Of a stretch of 64,000 nucleotides of DNA, positions 46,000 to 56,143 are shown piece by piece. The first letter of the stretch is position 1. Every line of letters begins with the position of its first letter. The notes below the pieces were generated by a model. The model worked only from the letters and a program-made list of their open reading frames with translations, was not told where the DNA came from and ran no database searches. Location of the stretch: NCBI GenBank assembly GCA_048013815.1, contig CM106585.1:5642001-5706000 (forward strand), read 5' to 3'. The stretch comes from Setoptus koraiensis (Eukaryota; Arthropoda). The position numbers and the translations under genes were made by a program.

Positions 46000-48007
46000 T
46001 TAATGAGTTGCCGCCGCTACTCTATTCGGCAGGCCAATATTGCTAACCTTGGTTAGTCCGTTCAACGATGGCTCTGTGCCATGGGAACCAGCGTAGTTAA
46101 AGAGATCGCTTTCTGACGACTTGCATCCATTTGTTCGGGGCCTCTTCGTGGCGTCATACAGCTTCGGCGAGGAATACTTGGATCTTGACTCTTTGTCATA
46201 CTTGGAGAACAGCGTTAGACTAGATAAAATGATGGCTGCCAACGAGAGCCAAAATATTAGGGAGCTTGAGTAGGCCAGGGCAAACTTGATCAAAACTGAA
46301 TAGGTCAATATGTAGCCCGTTGTGGAAGTGATCAGTGGCGCCACCTTTCGCTTGTATTCAAAGTTGAAACCACCAGGAAAAGTGTTATTGTTAGATGTGT
46401 ATATATCGACCAATTCGTCTTTACGCTGGTAAATATCGTACAACAATTGCTCGAATTCCTCTGGCTCTGACAGATTCTCAAATCTGCTTCTTTCCACTTC
46501 TTCAATGTAAAAATCCGCCTGAAATGGTTCGCCACGCATGAACCATCCAAATGTGGGCCTGGCGGGTATCATCACTTGAGCATTGAATATCCTGAATGGT
46601 ACCTCTTTATCACTGTATTTTGATTGACTTATGCTAAAATCACTAGAAATATTGCCGTTGTCGCTCTGGATGCATTTCATCTTCAAAAGATGCTGCACAC
46701 AATAGGCGAAACCTTTTGGTCGGGGCAACAGGTGATATTTCAATGGTCTCAAGTTGTTGGCTTTGGCATAATTCACTGAGGCCTCCATTTTTTCTGGCGT
46801 CAGACGCGTACCCTCACAAAAGAGTCCAATCATAGTTTGTTTGTAATCCAGTAGCTTGTTCAGGCCTCTACCCAGTATCAGCTTGTCTTTTGTCCAGTTT
46901 CTGTCCACAAACAGCATTTGAGACATGCTTGACATCCATCCTATGATGGGCAAGTATTTCAATTCCGACTTGCTCACCACTTTGTAGGCCTGCGCAGCGA
47001 GGGAGAAATTTTCGCATTCGTGAATTATTAAGAGAATTCAATTTGTATACATTATTATCGGCGACACATTACAACACTAACATTGTGTTATTATGTTATT
47101 GTGTAATACTTACGCCGAGATTGTCGAGTTGATCACCGAACACCGCGCAAGCTAGCCAGTCTAAATCGAAGGTGTGATTGATTACAATGATGCCCAACAT
47201 GGGGTCTTTGGCTTGTTTGCGTAATTCTGACTTGGCGACACGCATGTTCAGTTTGATGTTTGCCCAATAGTAGGCGAGCGAAATAACGGGCGACATTATC
47301 GTGTAGACTAAATAGTAGTTGATACTTTGGTAAAGTCTTCTATTCACCGGATATATGGTCACATATAGCACAAATTGCGCTAAATTGCACCATAGGCCCA
47401 CAAATAAAAAGCTGTTCATGATGGAAATAATGAATAAACGCTTGCATAATGAACGAATATAACTTGTGCAATCATGTAAAAACTTCTTCTTGCCGTCATG
47501 TTCTTGTTGTTGACATGATGTTTTGTCCATCTTGGAGGATGTTGATGATGTTTGGCTCGCAACTGAAACTATATCACAATTTGCGCACTTGTTCGAAACA
47601 GTTATCGGCCTATTTTCACAGCTACACGCAACTGTCCTATGTGTTGTATGAACGCCAGTGTTGTGATTCAATAGTATGCTAGCACGAAACAATACCGATG
47701 TAACCAATCTGTGAAGGTAACTCATACTAGTGTAAGTAACGGCATCTGACTGAATAGATGATCCCTTATCACTGAGATTCCTATCTTCTCTCCTCGGCTT
47801 CGATATAACTTGTTGTTGCCGTTGTCGTTGTTGTTGTTTGGTGGCGACATTCTCTTTGTTTGGGTCCATTGTTGTTACGATTCTTGCAGCTGAGTTTCTT
47901 GTTCTATGTCTGTCACAGAGTCTAGCTGCCTTGATATTGTCATCGCCACCATACTCCAGTATTGTTGGGAGTGGTCGAATGAGTCGATTCAGTTGAATAG
48001 TCATCAT
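46000..48007 (-). CDS. Lysophosphatidic acid acyltransferase, AGPAT3/4-like
   Basis: CDS complement(46000..46989, 47114..48007), 627 aa; one phase-0 GT-AG intron joins …DNLG to AYKVVSKSEL. It acylates 1-acyl-glycerol-3-phosphate to phosphatidic acid (or related lysophospholipids) in the ER membrane. The catalytic NHTFDLD (NHX4D) is near residue 278, followed by KSELKYLPIIGW, the substrate-binding CEGTR in exon 2, and LRPLKYHLLPRPKGF (human LPVLKYHLLPRTKGF). A PARPTFGW-FMRGEPFQADFYI block, YQRKDELVDIY and two C-terminal membrane segments (~540-580) complete the AGPAT3/4 layout. An extra ~190-residue N-terminal region, Gln-, Ser- and Cys-containing and apparently disordered, precedes the first membrane helix; the human enzyme is only 376 aa. 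A downstream start would give a more typical protein. Confidence 0.87.
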
Positions 48008-51000
48008 GTAACATTGGAGCTTCTTATTTTCATTAGCTAATTATCTGTTGCGACTGATCATGTAGTGTGAATTGTTGTACCACAAGTTTGTGAATGTCCC
48101 GGTCTGTACCACTTCCAACGTACGCTGGTAATGTGCACTTGTCTATGTCTTGCCTGACGAAGGTCGCGTCATAGATTCACAAATAATTGTTTGCAGCCAG
48201 ATCTCCATGGCGTCGCACGTACGATCTAATGAACGTATGTTCAGTTTATTTTGTTTGTACTCTGTTTAGAACCGAAATATCACGGCATAGCTTATAGTGA
48301 CGATGATGTAATCGTTATTATCTGATAGATAATAAATGTAAACAGCAATAAATATCAGTGCTGATTGAAAGTTTCTTGTGGCCTTTATCCCAGATAAAAG
48401 CTGGCTTTGTGTGTGTGCTTGAGATCAATGAGAAATGAACATATCAACATTGATGTATACTACAGTTAGATTATAATGATCGCTAGCTTGATAGATGGCT
48501 CGATCAGGTAATAGTGAAACTCCACTGATAGTGTATAGTATGGGGACGCTTACTCAGGCGTGAAGCGCGCTTGCTTGTTATATAAGAGCGACGTATTGTG
48601 ACACAGAACTCTAGCTCTTGTAAAATTTTTATAAAAGCTCGTTATTATTGTATTCACTCGCAACTGATGCTATTTTGAGCTTTGTCATCGTAGCCAATAC
48701 ACAAATATCATGCAAACAGATGAATGGGGGGCTGTTGTGAACTGCAGCGATGATCACTGTTATTATGATTGTTTTTTTTTCTAGTTTTTCACTATTGTAC
48801 AGGCTTGCATGGGAGAATTGATTGTGCATTTGGGCGAGACACATTTCCACAGGCATACTGTATAGTATAGTGGTGTACACATGCTAACCGTTAAATATAT
48901 TAATTCAACTCCAATCAGCTACCTATGTTCACGAACTGTCGGTGCAAAAAACGTCGGTCGTTCAGGGATTACATGACGTATAATTAACAAAATGCCAACC
49001 GGGCCGCGTGACTTATGCCCACGAGATTTTCCGATACTGATGGAGTTAACTTGGCAATTTAGTTTGCGATACTTTTCAAACTACATTGTATGGCTATGTT
49101 GAGTATTCACTAGTTGTTTAGTCATCAGTTTTTTGTGTGGCAATATTATCCAACAGCACACATTAACAAACACTGGCTGGATGTTATGAACTCGTGTTAG
49201 TCGCCAGGCTGGGCGATATGTGTCATTGCAAACAGCGAAGTATAAGTCGCTCTGAGTGTGAATTGACTAATTATTATTACAATATCCGAGCGCCAAGTAA
49301 TTGACTGTGATTGATCTATTTGTATGCCAGCGATGGACAAACTAGTTTTGGCCTCGTTTGTATCGTTTGGCATGCTCTAATTGTGACGAAAATTAATTCC
49401 TTCCTAATGTCTGCCTGTCTTGACAGCAGGCCCGTTGGAACACTAGACATTGTGATAAAACAATTTAGAGTTGTGACAGAGTTTTGTTATGAGCTTGCTG
49501 TCTCGATGGCTTTCTTTTGCTTTAGCACTCGCTGTATCGAGTTTCAAATTGAGTGAGCGCCGCCACAACCGACCTCATCATGCCAATAACGACATCGAGG
49601 GATTTCATCGCTGACTTCGCCAATCCAAGTTAGCTGTATCCAAGCAACTATTGTTGTTGTCTTGTTAGCCGGTGTGGTGATGTTGTTGCGAATATTAAAC
49701 AAGTTATTTCGTTTGTGCGTTTGTGCAATATACTAGCTTCTGTCAAAATCATCAATATCTGAAACCTTTATTCACAAACACGGTATAATTATCTGACAGA
49801 TACAGATGTAGTAGTCGTTGAGTTAGTAGAATGTAAGTCTTGCAACTTCATTGAATATAACTACTACTCGTGTGGCCTAGCGCCACTTTCGCTGATTACT
49901 AGCTGTCGGCTCAGAACACATACTTCACATGTGTACAAGTGTATGTATGTTGTGGAGCTGGATTATTTTAAACGCAAGTGGTTGACATTGATCACTTGTT
50001 TTTGCTTAAGGACCCTGTCGACTGATTTAGAACACAACACTGACAAAACAATGACTGCTGTCATTTTCTATGATACTTCACTTTTTCTTGTTGGCTTATT
50101 TGTTTTGTCTTACTCAACGATGTTGACTTCATTCGCTCATGCTTCAGCTCACTATTTTCTGTTGTCGTGAATAATGAACATGAGCGCAATAAGAAAAGAA
50201 ACGGACCCACTCGACTTTGTCATTCGGAGTAGCCTTGATCAAATCGTGGATAAGACTTTTGAGCATTCAATCAGACTGCAATCTTTGCACTTGCACCACC
50301 AGTCAAACCGTACGCGTCATGCCCATATGTGTGTCCATGGCACCGTTAGGTTAAATTGACCGAAACATTTCATAAACGGTAAACTTTCTTTGTGAAACTT
50401 TCCTGTCGGTGTTGACATAGTAGAGTTGACTACGAGAGAACCTTCAATGGTCGGCACAAAGTTGCATTACGACACACCGAGCTGCTCACACGTAATATCT
50501 ATGCTGCGATAGACAACACACGACCATTTTAACGATATCTTGAAAGTATAGTATCAACAAACAAGCGCAAGTGCCCGACAAATAGGTTCTACTGCCCACT
50601 AGAAATCAGAACCTGAAATTTAAACCTGGCAGGTCAAACTTTGGGTTCGGAACCCAACTGGTTTTGAAGTTGGCGCCATCGGTTCGAACATCACAATAGG
50701 CACCAGCAGTGCCTTCGATACAATCAACAGTTTGTGGTTTGCTTGCCATTTGTTTATTTATTGCGTGTGTGAGTCGCTGTACGGCAATTCACATACCAAT
50801 ACTTATATCCAAAAGCAGAGTTATGTCACAAGATATGACTCTAATGAATCATTAAATACGATGATGATTGACATTGCTATCGATTGAGATAAGCTGCTGA
50901 CGTAGAAAATAATTATAGCTACTTATTATTAGATGGTAATCGATGGAATAGGCCGCACTGTTTCATTATGGAAAAATTAAACAACCATTGCGACACTGCG

Positions 51001-51375
51001 GTGAGGTAGTCTATTGTACATACTGGCCGCATGGATTAGTTCACCAATCAGGCTAACAACTAGACTACAGCTTGCACACATTGTGTATTGCTGCCTGAGA
51101 CAAAAAAAAAATCAGCATCCCTTACCACTCGTAAGTCTTTAATTGCAATAATTAAAAATTATTAATCAGCATCAGGACACTATCGATATATTAGATCAAT
51201 CTCAGTAAATTCTTGAAAACGGTTGAAAAAAAAACAAAAAAACATCTTGTCAAGTCTTAGGAATCTCAAAATAACACCCACCCGCTTCATTCTTTTTTTA
51301 TGAGGCTCCAAATAAAACAGTGGATCAAAACTCTGACTTCTCTGATAAATGAATATATGCAATAGAGGCTCATAA
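48008..51375. other. Intergenic, no gene recognised
   Basis: AT-rich upstream region of the acyltransferase and SPTLC1. Short frames (49311-49556, 49931-50170) resemble nothing known. A 17-nt perfect palindrome is at 50641-50657. The missing N-terminal exon of SPTLC1 was looked for and not found. Confidence 0.5.
50641..50657. repeat. 17-nt perfect palindrome
   Basis: TTGGGTTC-G-GAACCCAA, followed immediately by a second stem CCAACT (50654-50659) with AGTTGG (50668-50673). Confidence 0.8.
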
Positions 51376-52899
51376 ATGGACAGACAGAAACAACTAGACG
51401 AACAACAAATACTAGATCGGTGGACTCCTCAACCCTTGACGCCTAAGATAGACGAAGAAAAATACAAACATATCTTAAATCCCACGGTTGTATCTTCCAG
51501 GCCCGGAAAGTATATTCGTATCAATGGCAGAGACTGTCTCAATCTCGCAACGAATGATTTTCTTGGATTATCTTGTGATGAAAGCTTGGACAAAGTTGCA
51601 TTAGATGGTGAGCCAAATCATGAACTCTAATTTAAGGATCTAGATCATCGCGATTATTATTACAACTTTTCAACTTTAATCTATATTCGTTTTACTAAAT
51701 CTAGCCCTCAATAAGTATGGCGTAGGTTCTTGTGGGCCTAGAGGTTTTTATGGAACTGTCGACGTACACTTAGAGTTGGAAAGTTTTTTTGCAAAATTTT
51801 TACATCTTGAGGAGGCAATCCTTTACTCATTTGGATTCTCAACTATAGCATCTGCTATTCCAGCATATGCCAAACCACAAGATGTAATATTTGTCGACGA
51901 ACAATGTAACTTTGCCATACAGAAGGGATTGACCGCATCACGAAGTCAGGTCAGAATTTTCAAGCATAATGATATCAGCCACTTGAGATCACTATTTGAA
52001 GAACAAAGAGACTGGGAGAGGAAAAATACAAAGAGAGCCAAAAAACTCATAAGATTTTTGGTTGTTGAAGGTATATATTCAAGGACTGGTAAATTATGTC
52101 CTTTGCCGGAAATTATAGAACTCAAAAAAGAGTTCAAGGTCCGATTGTTCATTGATGAATCATGTTCTCTTGGCGTTCTGGGCTCAGAGGGAAGGGGCAT
52201 AACACAACATTTCGGTGTTGACATCAATGAGGTCGACATGGTGGCAGGATCACTAGAGAACACTTTCTGTTCTTTTGGTGGATTTTGTGCGGGATCCAGT
52301 TACATAGTGGATCATCAACGTCTTGCAGGTCAAGGTTATTGTTTTTCGGCTTCTTTGCCGCCGTTACAAACTCGAGTTGCCTCTCAAGCACTTCAATTAT
52401 TGATTGAGAAACCTGATATAGTTCGTGACGCTCAGAGTATTTTCAGATATACTCAAACTGCCCTCGGAAGGTAGGTTCGACCCTGCTGACAAAACTAAAT
52501 TTTTGTGCATAACCTCAGTATAAAACAAATTTCTCTATTCAATCTATTCTACTTCGATTGTTCTGGCATAGGCTGACACTACTCACATGTAAATCGAGTG
52601 CAGAATCACCCGTGAAGCACCTGACATTGAATTTAGGCAAGTTTAATGGCTTCATCAATAGCATAGATGAAAATTATGTAAACAATATTCTAGGAAAAAT
52701 TTGTTTGGAGGCAGGCAAAGATGGTTTGGCCATCGTCATGCCGCAATATATAGTCGAAGAAGAACTCATTCGTCCCACTCCTTCTATAAAGCTAGTGATC
52801 AATGGTTCTTTGAAACACGAGGATGTTGATCGAGCCATCGATCTCTTAGAATCCATCTGCAGTCGCGTTGCCAATGATAGTAGCGACAAATTAAAATAA
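51376..52899 (+). CDS. SPTLC1: Serine palmitoyltransferase subunit 1
   Basis: CDS join(51376..51607, 51705..52470, 52572..52899), 441 aa, GT-AG introns in phase 1 and phase 2. This is the non-catalytic, PLP-fold partner of SPTLC2 in the ER enzyme joining serine and palmitoyl-CoA, the first step of sphingolipid synthesis. Diagnostic blocks are [53 protein letters not shown] and [18 protein letters not shown]. The PLP-lysine position is [12 protein letters not shown], with no lysine, as in all SPTLC1. The usual N-terminal membrane helix (~35 residues in human, 473 aa) is absent. An in-frame TAA directly precedes the ATG, so an unspliced extension is excluded; an upstream exon spliced into the first codons remains possible. 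Poly(A) signal at 52944-52949. Confidence 0.93.
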
Positions 52900-52943
52900 G
52901 TTGATGAGTGATTACTAGGATCTTCTCAAATAATAGCTGTCTT

Positions 52944-52949
52944 AATAAA
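52944..52949 (+). terminator. Poly(A) signal of SPTLC1
   Basis: AATAAA 45 bp after the stop codon. Confidence 0.55.
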
Positions 52950-53306
52950 TAGAATGTACATCAACTGTAGTTTCAGATTGTTCTAGTATTATTGATAATA
53001 GTATTTTGGTGCTCTCATCACTATAACTCTGCGGATTGTCAACTGAATCTAATCAGTTTGAAATGTCGACTTCACTTACGCTCAAATGAATTTGTCCAAC
53101 ATACGATAACCTTCCAAAGATCACGACGATAGCACTCATTAGTCCAAGCTATTTTCTGATTGGTTCGAATTGGCTTAATAGAGTAATTTGTTCGAAGGAC
53201 CAAGGGCACTCTCAAATATCACCGTTTATGAGTATGAACGAACAACCTAAATGAACATTATTTCACCTGGTGCATTAAAGCGCCAGGTTTCCATGGCGAC
53301 GACCTA

Positions 53307-53337
<31 letters not shown>

Positions 53338-53515
53338 TCTCGTGCACGAAAACAAAAATAAGCACAATACTTCAACGGAGTAGGGTGATTGAAAATACTT
53401 AATGTTGATAATTCCTTTCGTGATTGATATTTTTCTATCTATTAATATGATGTTTGGTCATCTGTATGAGTAATCCGCGAACGCACCTCGTATTCACATA
53501 GAACTTATTGGTATC
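52950..53515. other. Intergenic SPTLC1-B9D1 with (CT)n
   Basis: AT-rich; contains a (CT)17 run at 53307-53340, which could act as a GAGA-type element upstream of B9D1. No coding sequence seen. Confidence 0.55.
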
Positions 53516-54331
53516 ATGTCTAAGCCGGATGAGAGCTCGACAACCAGGCCGGCGTCCTCTCTGTCCGATTTGGTAACAACAGCAGCAACAACAAATCATA
53601 AAATTGACACTAACACACAGAGAAGAGAAAATAAAGCAAAACAAGATGGAACCAACATTCAAATAGAAGAAGAGGCAAATAAGAAGAGCAATGAAAAAGA
53701 AGCTGTTAAGACCAATAATAGGCATGCAAAATCTCCTGCGACCGCCGGTCTCACGGGTCAATTCTTTTCCGTCTTCTTCTTTGGGTCGATAGAGCATGGA
53801 TATTTTGTCGACAAGGCCATCAACGATGTCTATTTTAGATACAACATTGTTTATGGTGCCGATTGGATGTTAGCCGCCGGTCTCGATTGTGGCATATCGC
53901 AAATATCTAGGCGACGTCTCACTCGGGACGATTCCAATCAAACGGGGCCCCAATTCGTTTGGAACTTGCCAGTAGATTCCAGTTTTAGAAGCTACAATCC
54001 TCATGGTTGGCCACAATTAGTGTTAAGTGTCTATTATTTTGACACATTTGGCCAGGATGTCGTTGTAGGCTATGGTTGTCTTCACTTGCCTGTCACAAAT
54101 CAATTGCCCACAATGTATAAGAGAAAGATGATGATATACGCACCGGAATCGTCTTCGCTAACTAGGAAAATCTTTAGTTGGCTTACTGGCCGTAAGCCAG
54201 AATTAATCAATTCCAATTTGTTTGCCAGTGGAGATTGTAGACAGGCGTTGCATATGAGGTCGGTGGGTCACATCGATGTTGTAATAAATGCTACTTTCAA
54301 AGACATGCTAAGGTACGGATTTAGACACTGA
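53516..54331 (+). CDS. B9D1: B9 domain-containing protein 1 (ciliary transition zone)
   Basis: 271-aa single-exon protein. B9D1 forms with B9D2 and MKS1 a module of the transition zone, the gate at the base of cilia; in arthropods this matters mainly for ciliated sensory neurons and sperm. Residues ~80-270 are the B9 (C2-like) domain: YNIVYGADWMLAAGLDCGISQ (human FVYGQDWAPTAGLEEGISQ), FVWNLPVDSSFRSYNPHGWPQ, VLSVYYFDTFGQDVVVGYG and PESSSLTRKIFSWLTGRKPE. The first ~78 residues are a Thr/Asn/Lys-rich, disordered extension absent from the 204-aa human protein. A methionine-free junction makes 53516 the only good start. Convergent with the drebrin-like gene; poly(A) signal AATAAA at 54377-54382. 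Confidence 0.9.
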   Translation: MSKPDESSTTRPASSLSDLVTTAATTNHKIDTNTQRRENKAKQDGTNIQIEEEANKKSNEKEAVKTNNRHAKSPATAGLTGQFFSVFFFGSIEHGYFVDKAINDVYFRYNIVYGADWMLAAGLDCGISQISRRRLTRDDSNQTGPQFVWNLPVDSSFRSYNPHGWPQLVLSVYYFDTFGQDVVVGYGCLHLPVTNQLPTMYKRKMMIYAPESSSLTRKIFSWLTGRKPELINSNLFASGDCRQALHMRSVGHIDVVINATFKDMLRYGFRH

Positions 54332-54376
54332 CTTGTGGCGCAAACGATAGCTAATCACAACAAATCCAATATTGGT

Positions 54377-54382
54377 AATAAA
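54377..54382 (+). terminator. Poly(A) signal of B9D1
   Basis: AATAAA 46 bp after the B9D1 stop. The minus-strand AATAAA at 54432-54437 probably serves the convergent drebrin-like gene, so the two 3' ends nearly abut or overlap. Confidence 0.45.
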
Positions 54383-54532
54383 AACCTCAGTTATACGAAA
54401 GGTGGTGTGATCGGACTTCTGTTTTTCGTTCTTTATTTTGAATTTCGGTCTGGACAAGTAAAACTACAGTTTGATTTACAGAATGTCGTAATATCATTGT
54501 TAAAAGATGGCTGTGAGTATCAACTAAAGAGC

Positions 54533-56143
54533 TTATGGGAGTAACTCGACATAATTAGATGGGAAGAGACCAACCTGGTCTTTGTATTTTCCAGTGGCGA
54601 CGATTCCTTGCCACCAACCAGGATCTACTTTCTCTATATGACAAATGATGTCATCAGGATCAAAGCTTATTTCCGTTGAGTCAGCGGCTTGATAGTCGTA
54701 AATCGCCTTCGCTGATAGGTTGGGAATCTCAATATCTGACGACGGGATGTTGGATTTAGATATTGGTTTATCAGGTGAATTATTATTTTCTGAGGTGTCT
54801 GAGAGCGAATGTACCTTTTCTATTGTTGGAGTGTCAAGTTCGACTTTGGTTTTCGCATCGTTAGAATCGGCATTGTGATAGACACCATTAGATTGAGGGA
54901 TGGTTGCTGGCACATGATTAGGACTTGCTGAAATATTTGTTTGTTGTAGTGAAGGTGCGAGCACCTGGTCGACGATAGTTGAATCATTTAAACTCTTTGG
55001 TTCGTCAACAACAGGCAATAATGTTGCAGTTTGATTGGCAGTTTTAACTTCATGAGTGTCTCCGTTTTGGATTGCAGGACTTGACTCTCTAGAAGAGTTA
55101 TTGAATGATATTTTCCTGACAGCTTGTTGTGGTGCTTTTGATTGAGGTACACTATTTTCTAACGACCTAAAAGCCTTGACCCTTTCGGTGACTATAACTC
55201 CACTGGGTCTTCTCTCAAGGCGATTCACTGTTGTAGGTGCATTGTTTGTAACTTGTTGCTCGAATATAGCTCTTTTATTTTTGATTGTTCCCTTTGATAT
55301 AAGTGAAAATGTTTCTTGGTTGCGTTCACGCCTGATTAGATCACTTTGAGCACCTGGTCTGGCGTCATCTTTATCACTCTGTCGAATGACAGAGATGGAA
55401 TTTGGCTGGTTATTGCTTTTAAGATTTTTTTCACTTGCCATGTTAGCCTGGCGTGTGGCATCGATAGATTTTTCTCGGTCAAGTAATGATTGCTCCATCT
55501 TTTTCGCCTCGGCCGACTCTCTCTGTTTTCTTTCCTTCTCAAACTGTAGCCGCTTCTCTTCTGCCCTAATTTTTTCCTCTTCAATCCTCCGTTTCTCAGC
55601 TTCTTCTTCGAGTTGCCAAAACTTTTTCCTATCGATGGTGCCTATCTCTTGACTTACTTTGAGAGGTTTGTAGTTTGTACCAACAGGTTCCATATTTTCG
55701 ATAATCTCTGATCTTTCTCTGATGTTGATCCTAGCTGAAGAGGATCTTCGGATCTGCTGCATAATATAGTCAGGAGTGGCCTCATCTTCGTTGCGTAGGG
55801 TTATAGTCTGACTACAACCTTTAAAATAATTAGCAACATCATTAACATGACTAGCGCAGAGTCCTTTCCTTGTAAGCGGCGCGCTTTCTCCTTGCCAGTG
55901 TATTAAAACTAGCTTATCTATGTCAGATGAATCGTGTTTTATTCGACAGAAAGCATACTGTATTTGAGAGCATTTAAATTCGTTCACTAATTCTTTCAAT
56001 TCGCTCCCTTTGCCAAGAATTTTCAGGTAGTTGGTCTGATTTTCATAACCGAGGAGAACCCAGTTTATACTATTTTTTTCGTCTATTATTGCCTTCCACG
56101 CGGCTGAGATGGCCTCTTGGTGCTTAGTGAAATTAACTGTCAT
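54533..56143 (-). CDS. DBNL: Drebrin-like protein / Abp1 (actin-binding adaptor)
   Basis: 536-aa single-exon adaptor linking F-actin to endocytosis. Residues ~1-130 are an ADF-homology domain starting [12 protein letters not shown] and including WVLLGYE and [16 protein letters not shown], the drebrin/Abp1 version that binds filaments but does not sever. Residues ~150-235 are a charged Glu/Arg/Lys coiled coil ([20 protein letters not shown]). A disordered Ser/Asn/Pro-rich middle follows. Residues ~475-536 are an SH3 domain with [25 protein letters not shown] and [12 protein letters not shown], holding all the ligand-binding aromatics (ALYDY-type, WW, PSNY). The SH3 would recruit dynamin, WASP-family or similar proline-rich partners. 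Length and domain order match Drosophila Abp1 (531 aa). Confidence 0.93.
   Translation of the reverse strand: MTVNFTKHQEAISAAWKAIIDEKNSINWVLLGYENQTNYLKILGKGSELKELVNEFKCSQIQYAFCRIKHDSSDIDKLVLIHWQGESAPLTRKGLCASHVNDVANYFKGCSQTITLRNEDEATPDYIMQQIRRSSSARINIRERSEIIENMEPVGTNYKPLKVSQEIGTIDRKKFWQLEEEAEKRRIEEEKIRAEEKRLQFEKERKQRESAEAKKMEQSLLDREKSIDATRQANMASEKNLKSNNQPNSISVIRQSDKDDARPGAQSDLIRRERNQETFSLISKGTIKNKRAIFEQQVTNNAPTTVNRLERRPSGVIVTERVKAFRSLENSVPQSKAPQQAVRKISFNNSSRESSPAIQNGDTHEVKTANQTATLLPVVDEPKSLNDSTIVDQVLAPSLQQTNISASPNHVPATIPQSNGVYHNADSNDAKTKVELDTPTIEKVHSLSDTSENNNSPDKPISKSNIPSSDIEIPNLSAKAIYDYQAADSTEISFDPDDIICHIEKVDPGWWQGIVATGKYKDQVGLFPSNYVELLP

Noticed and set aside
50580-50720. tRNA gene suggested by a GGTTCGAA word
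   Set aside because: No acceptor stem, A box or anticodon arm around it; the word belongs to palindromic sequence.
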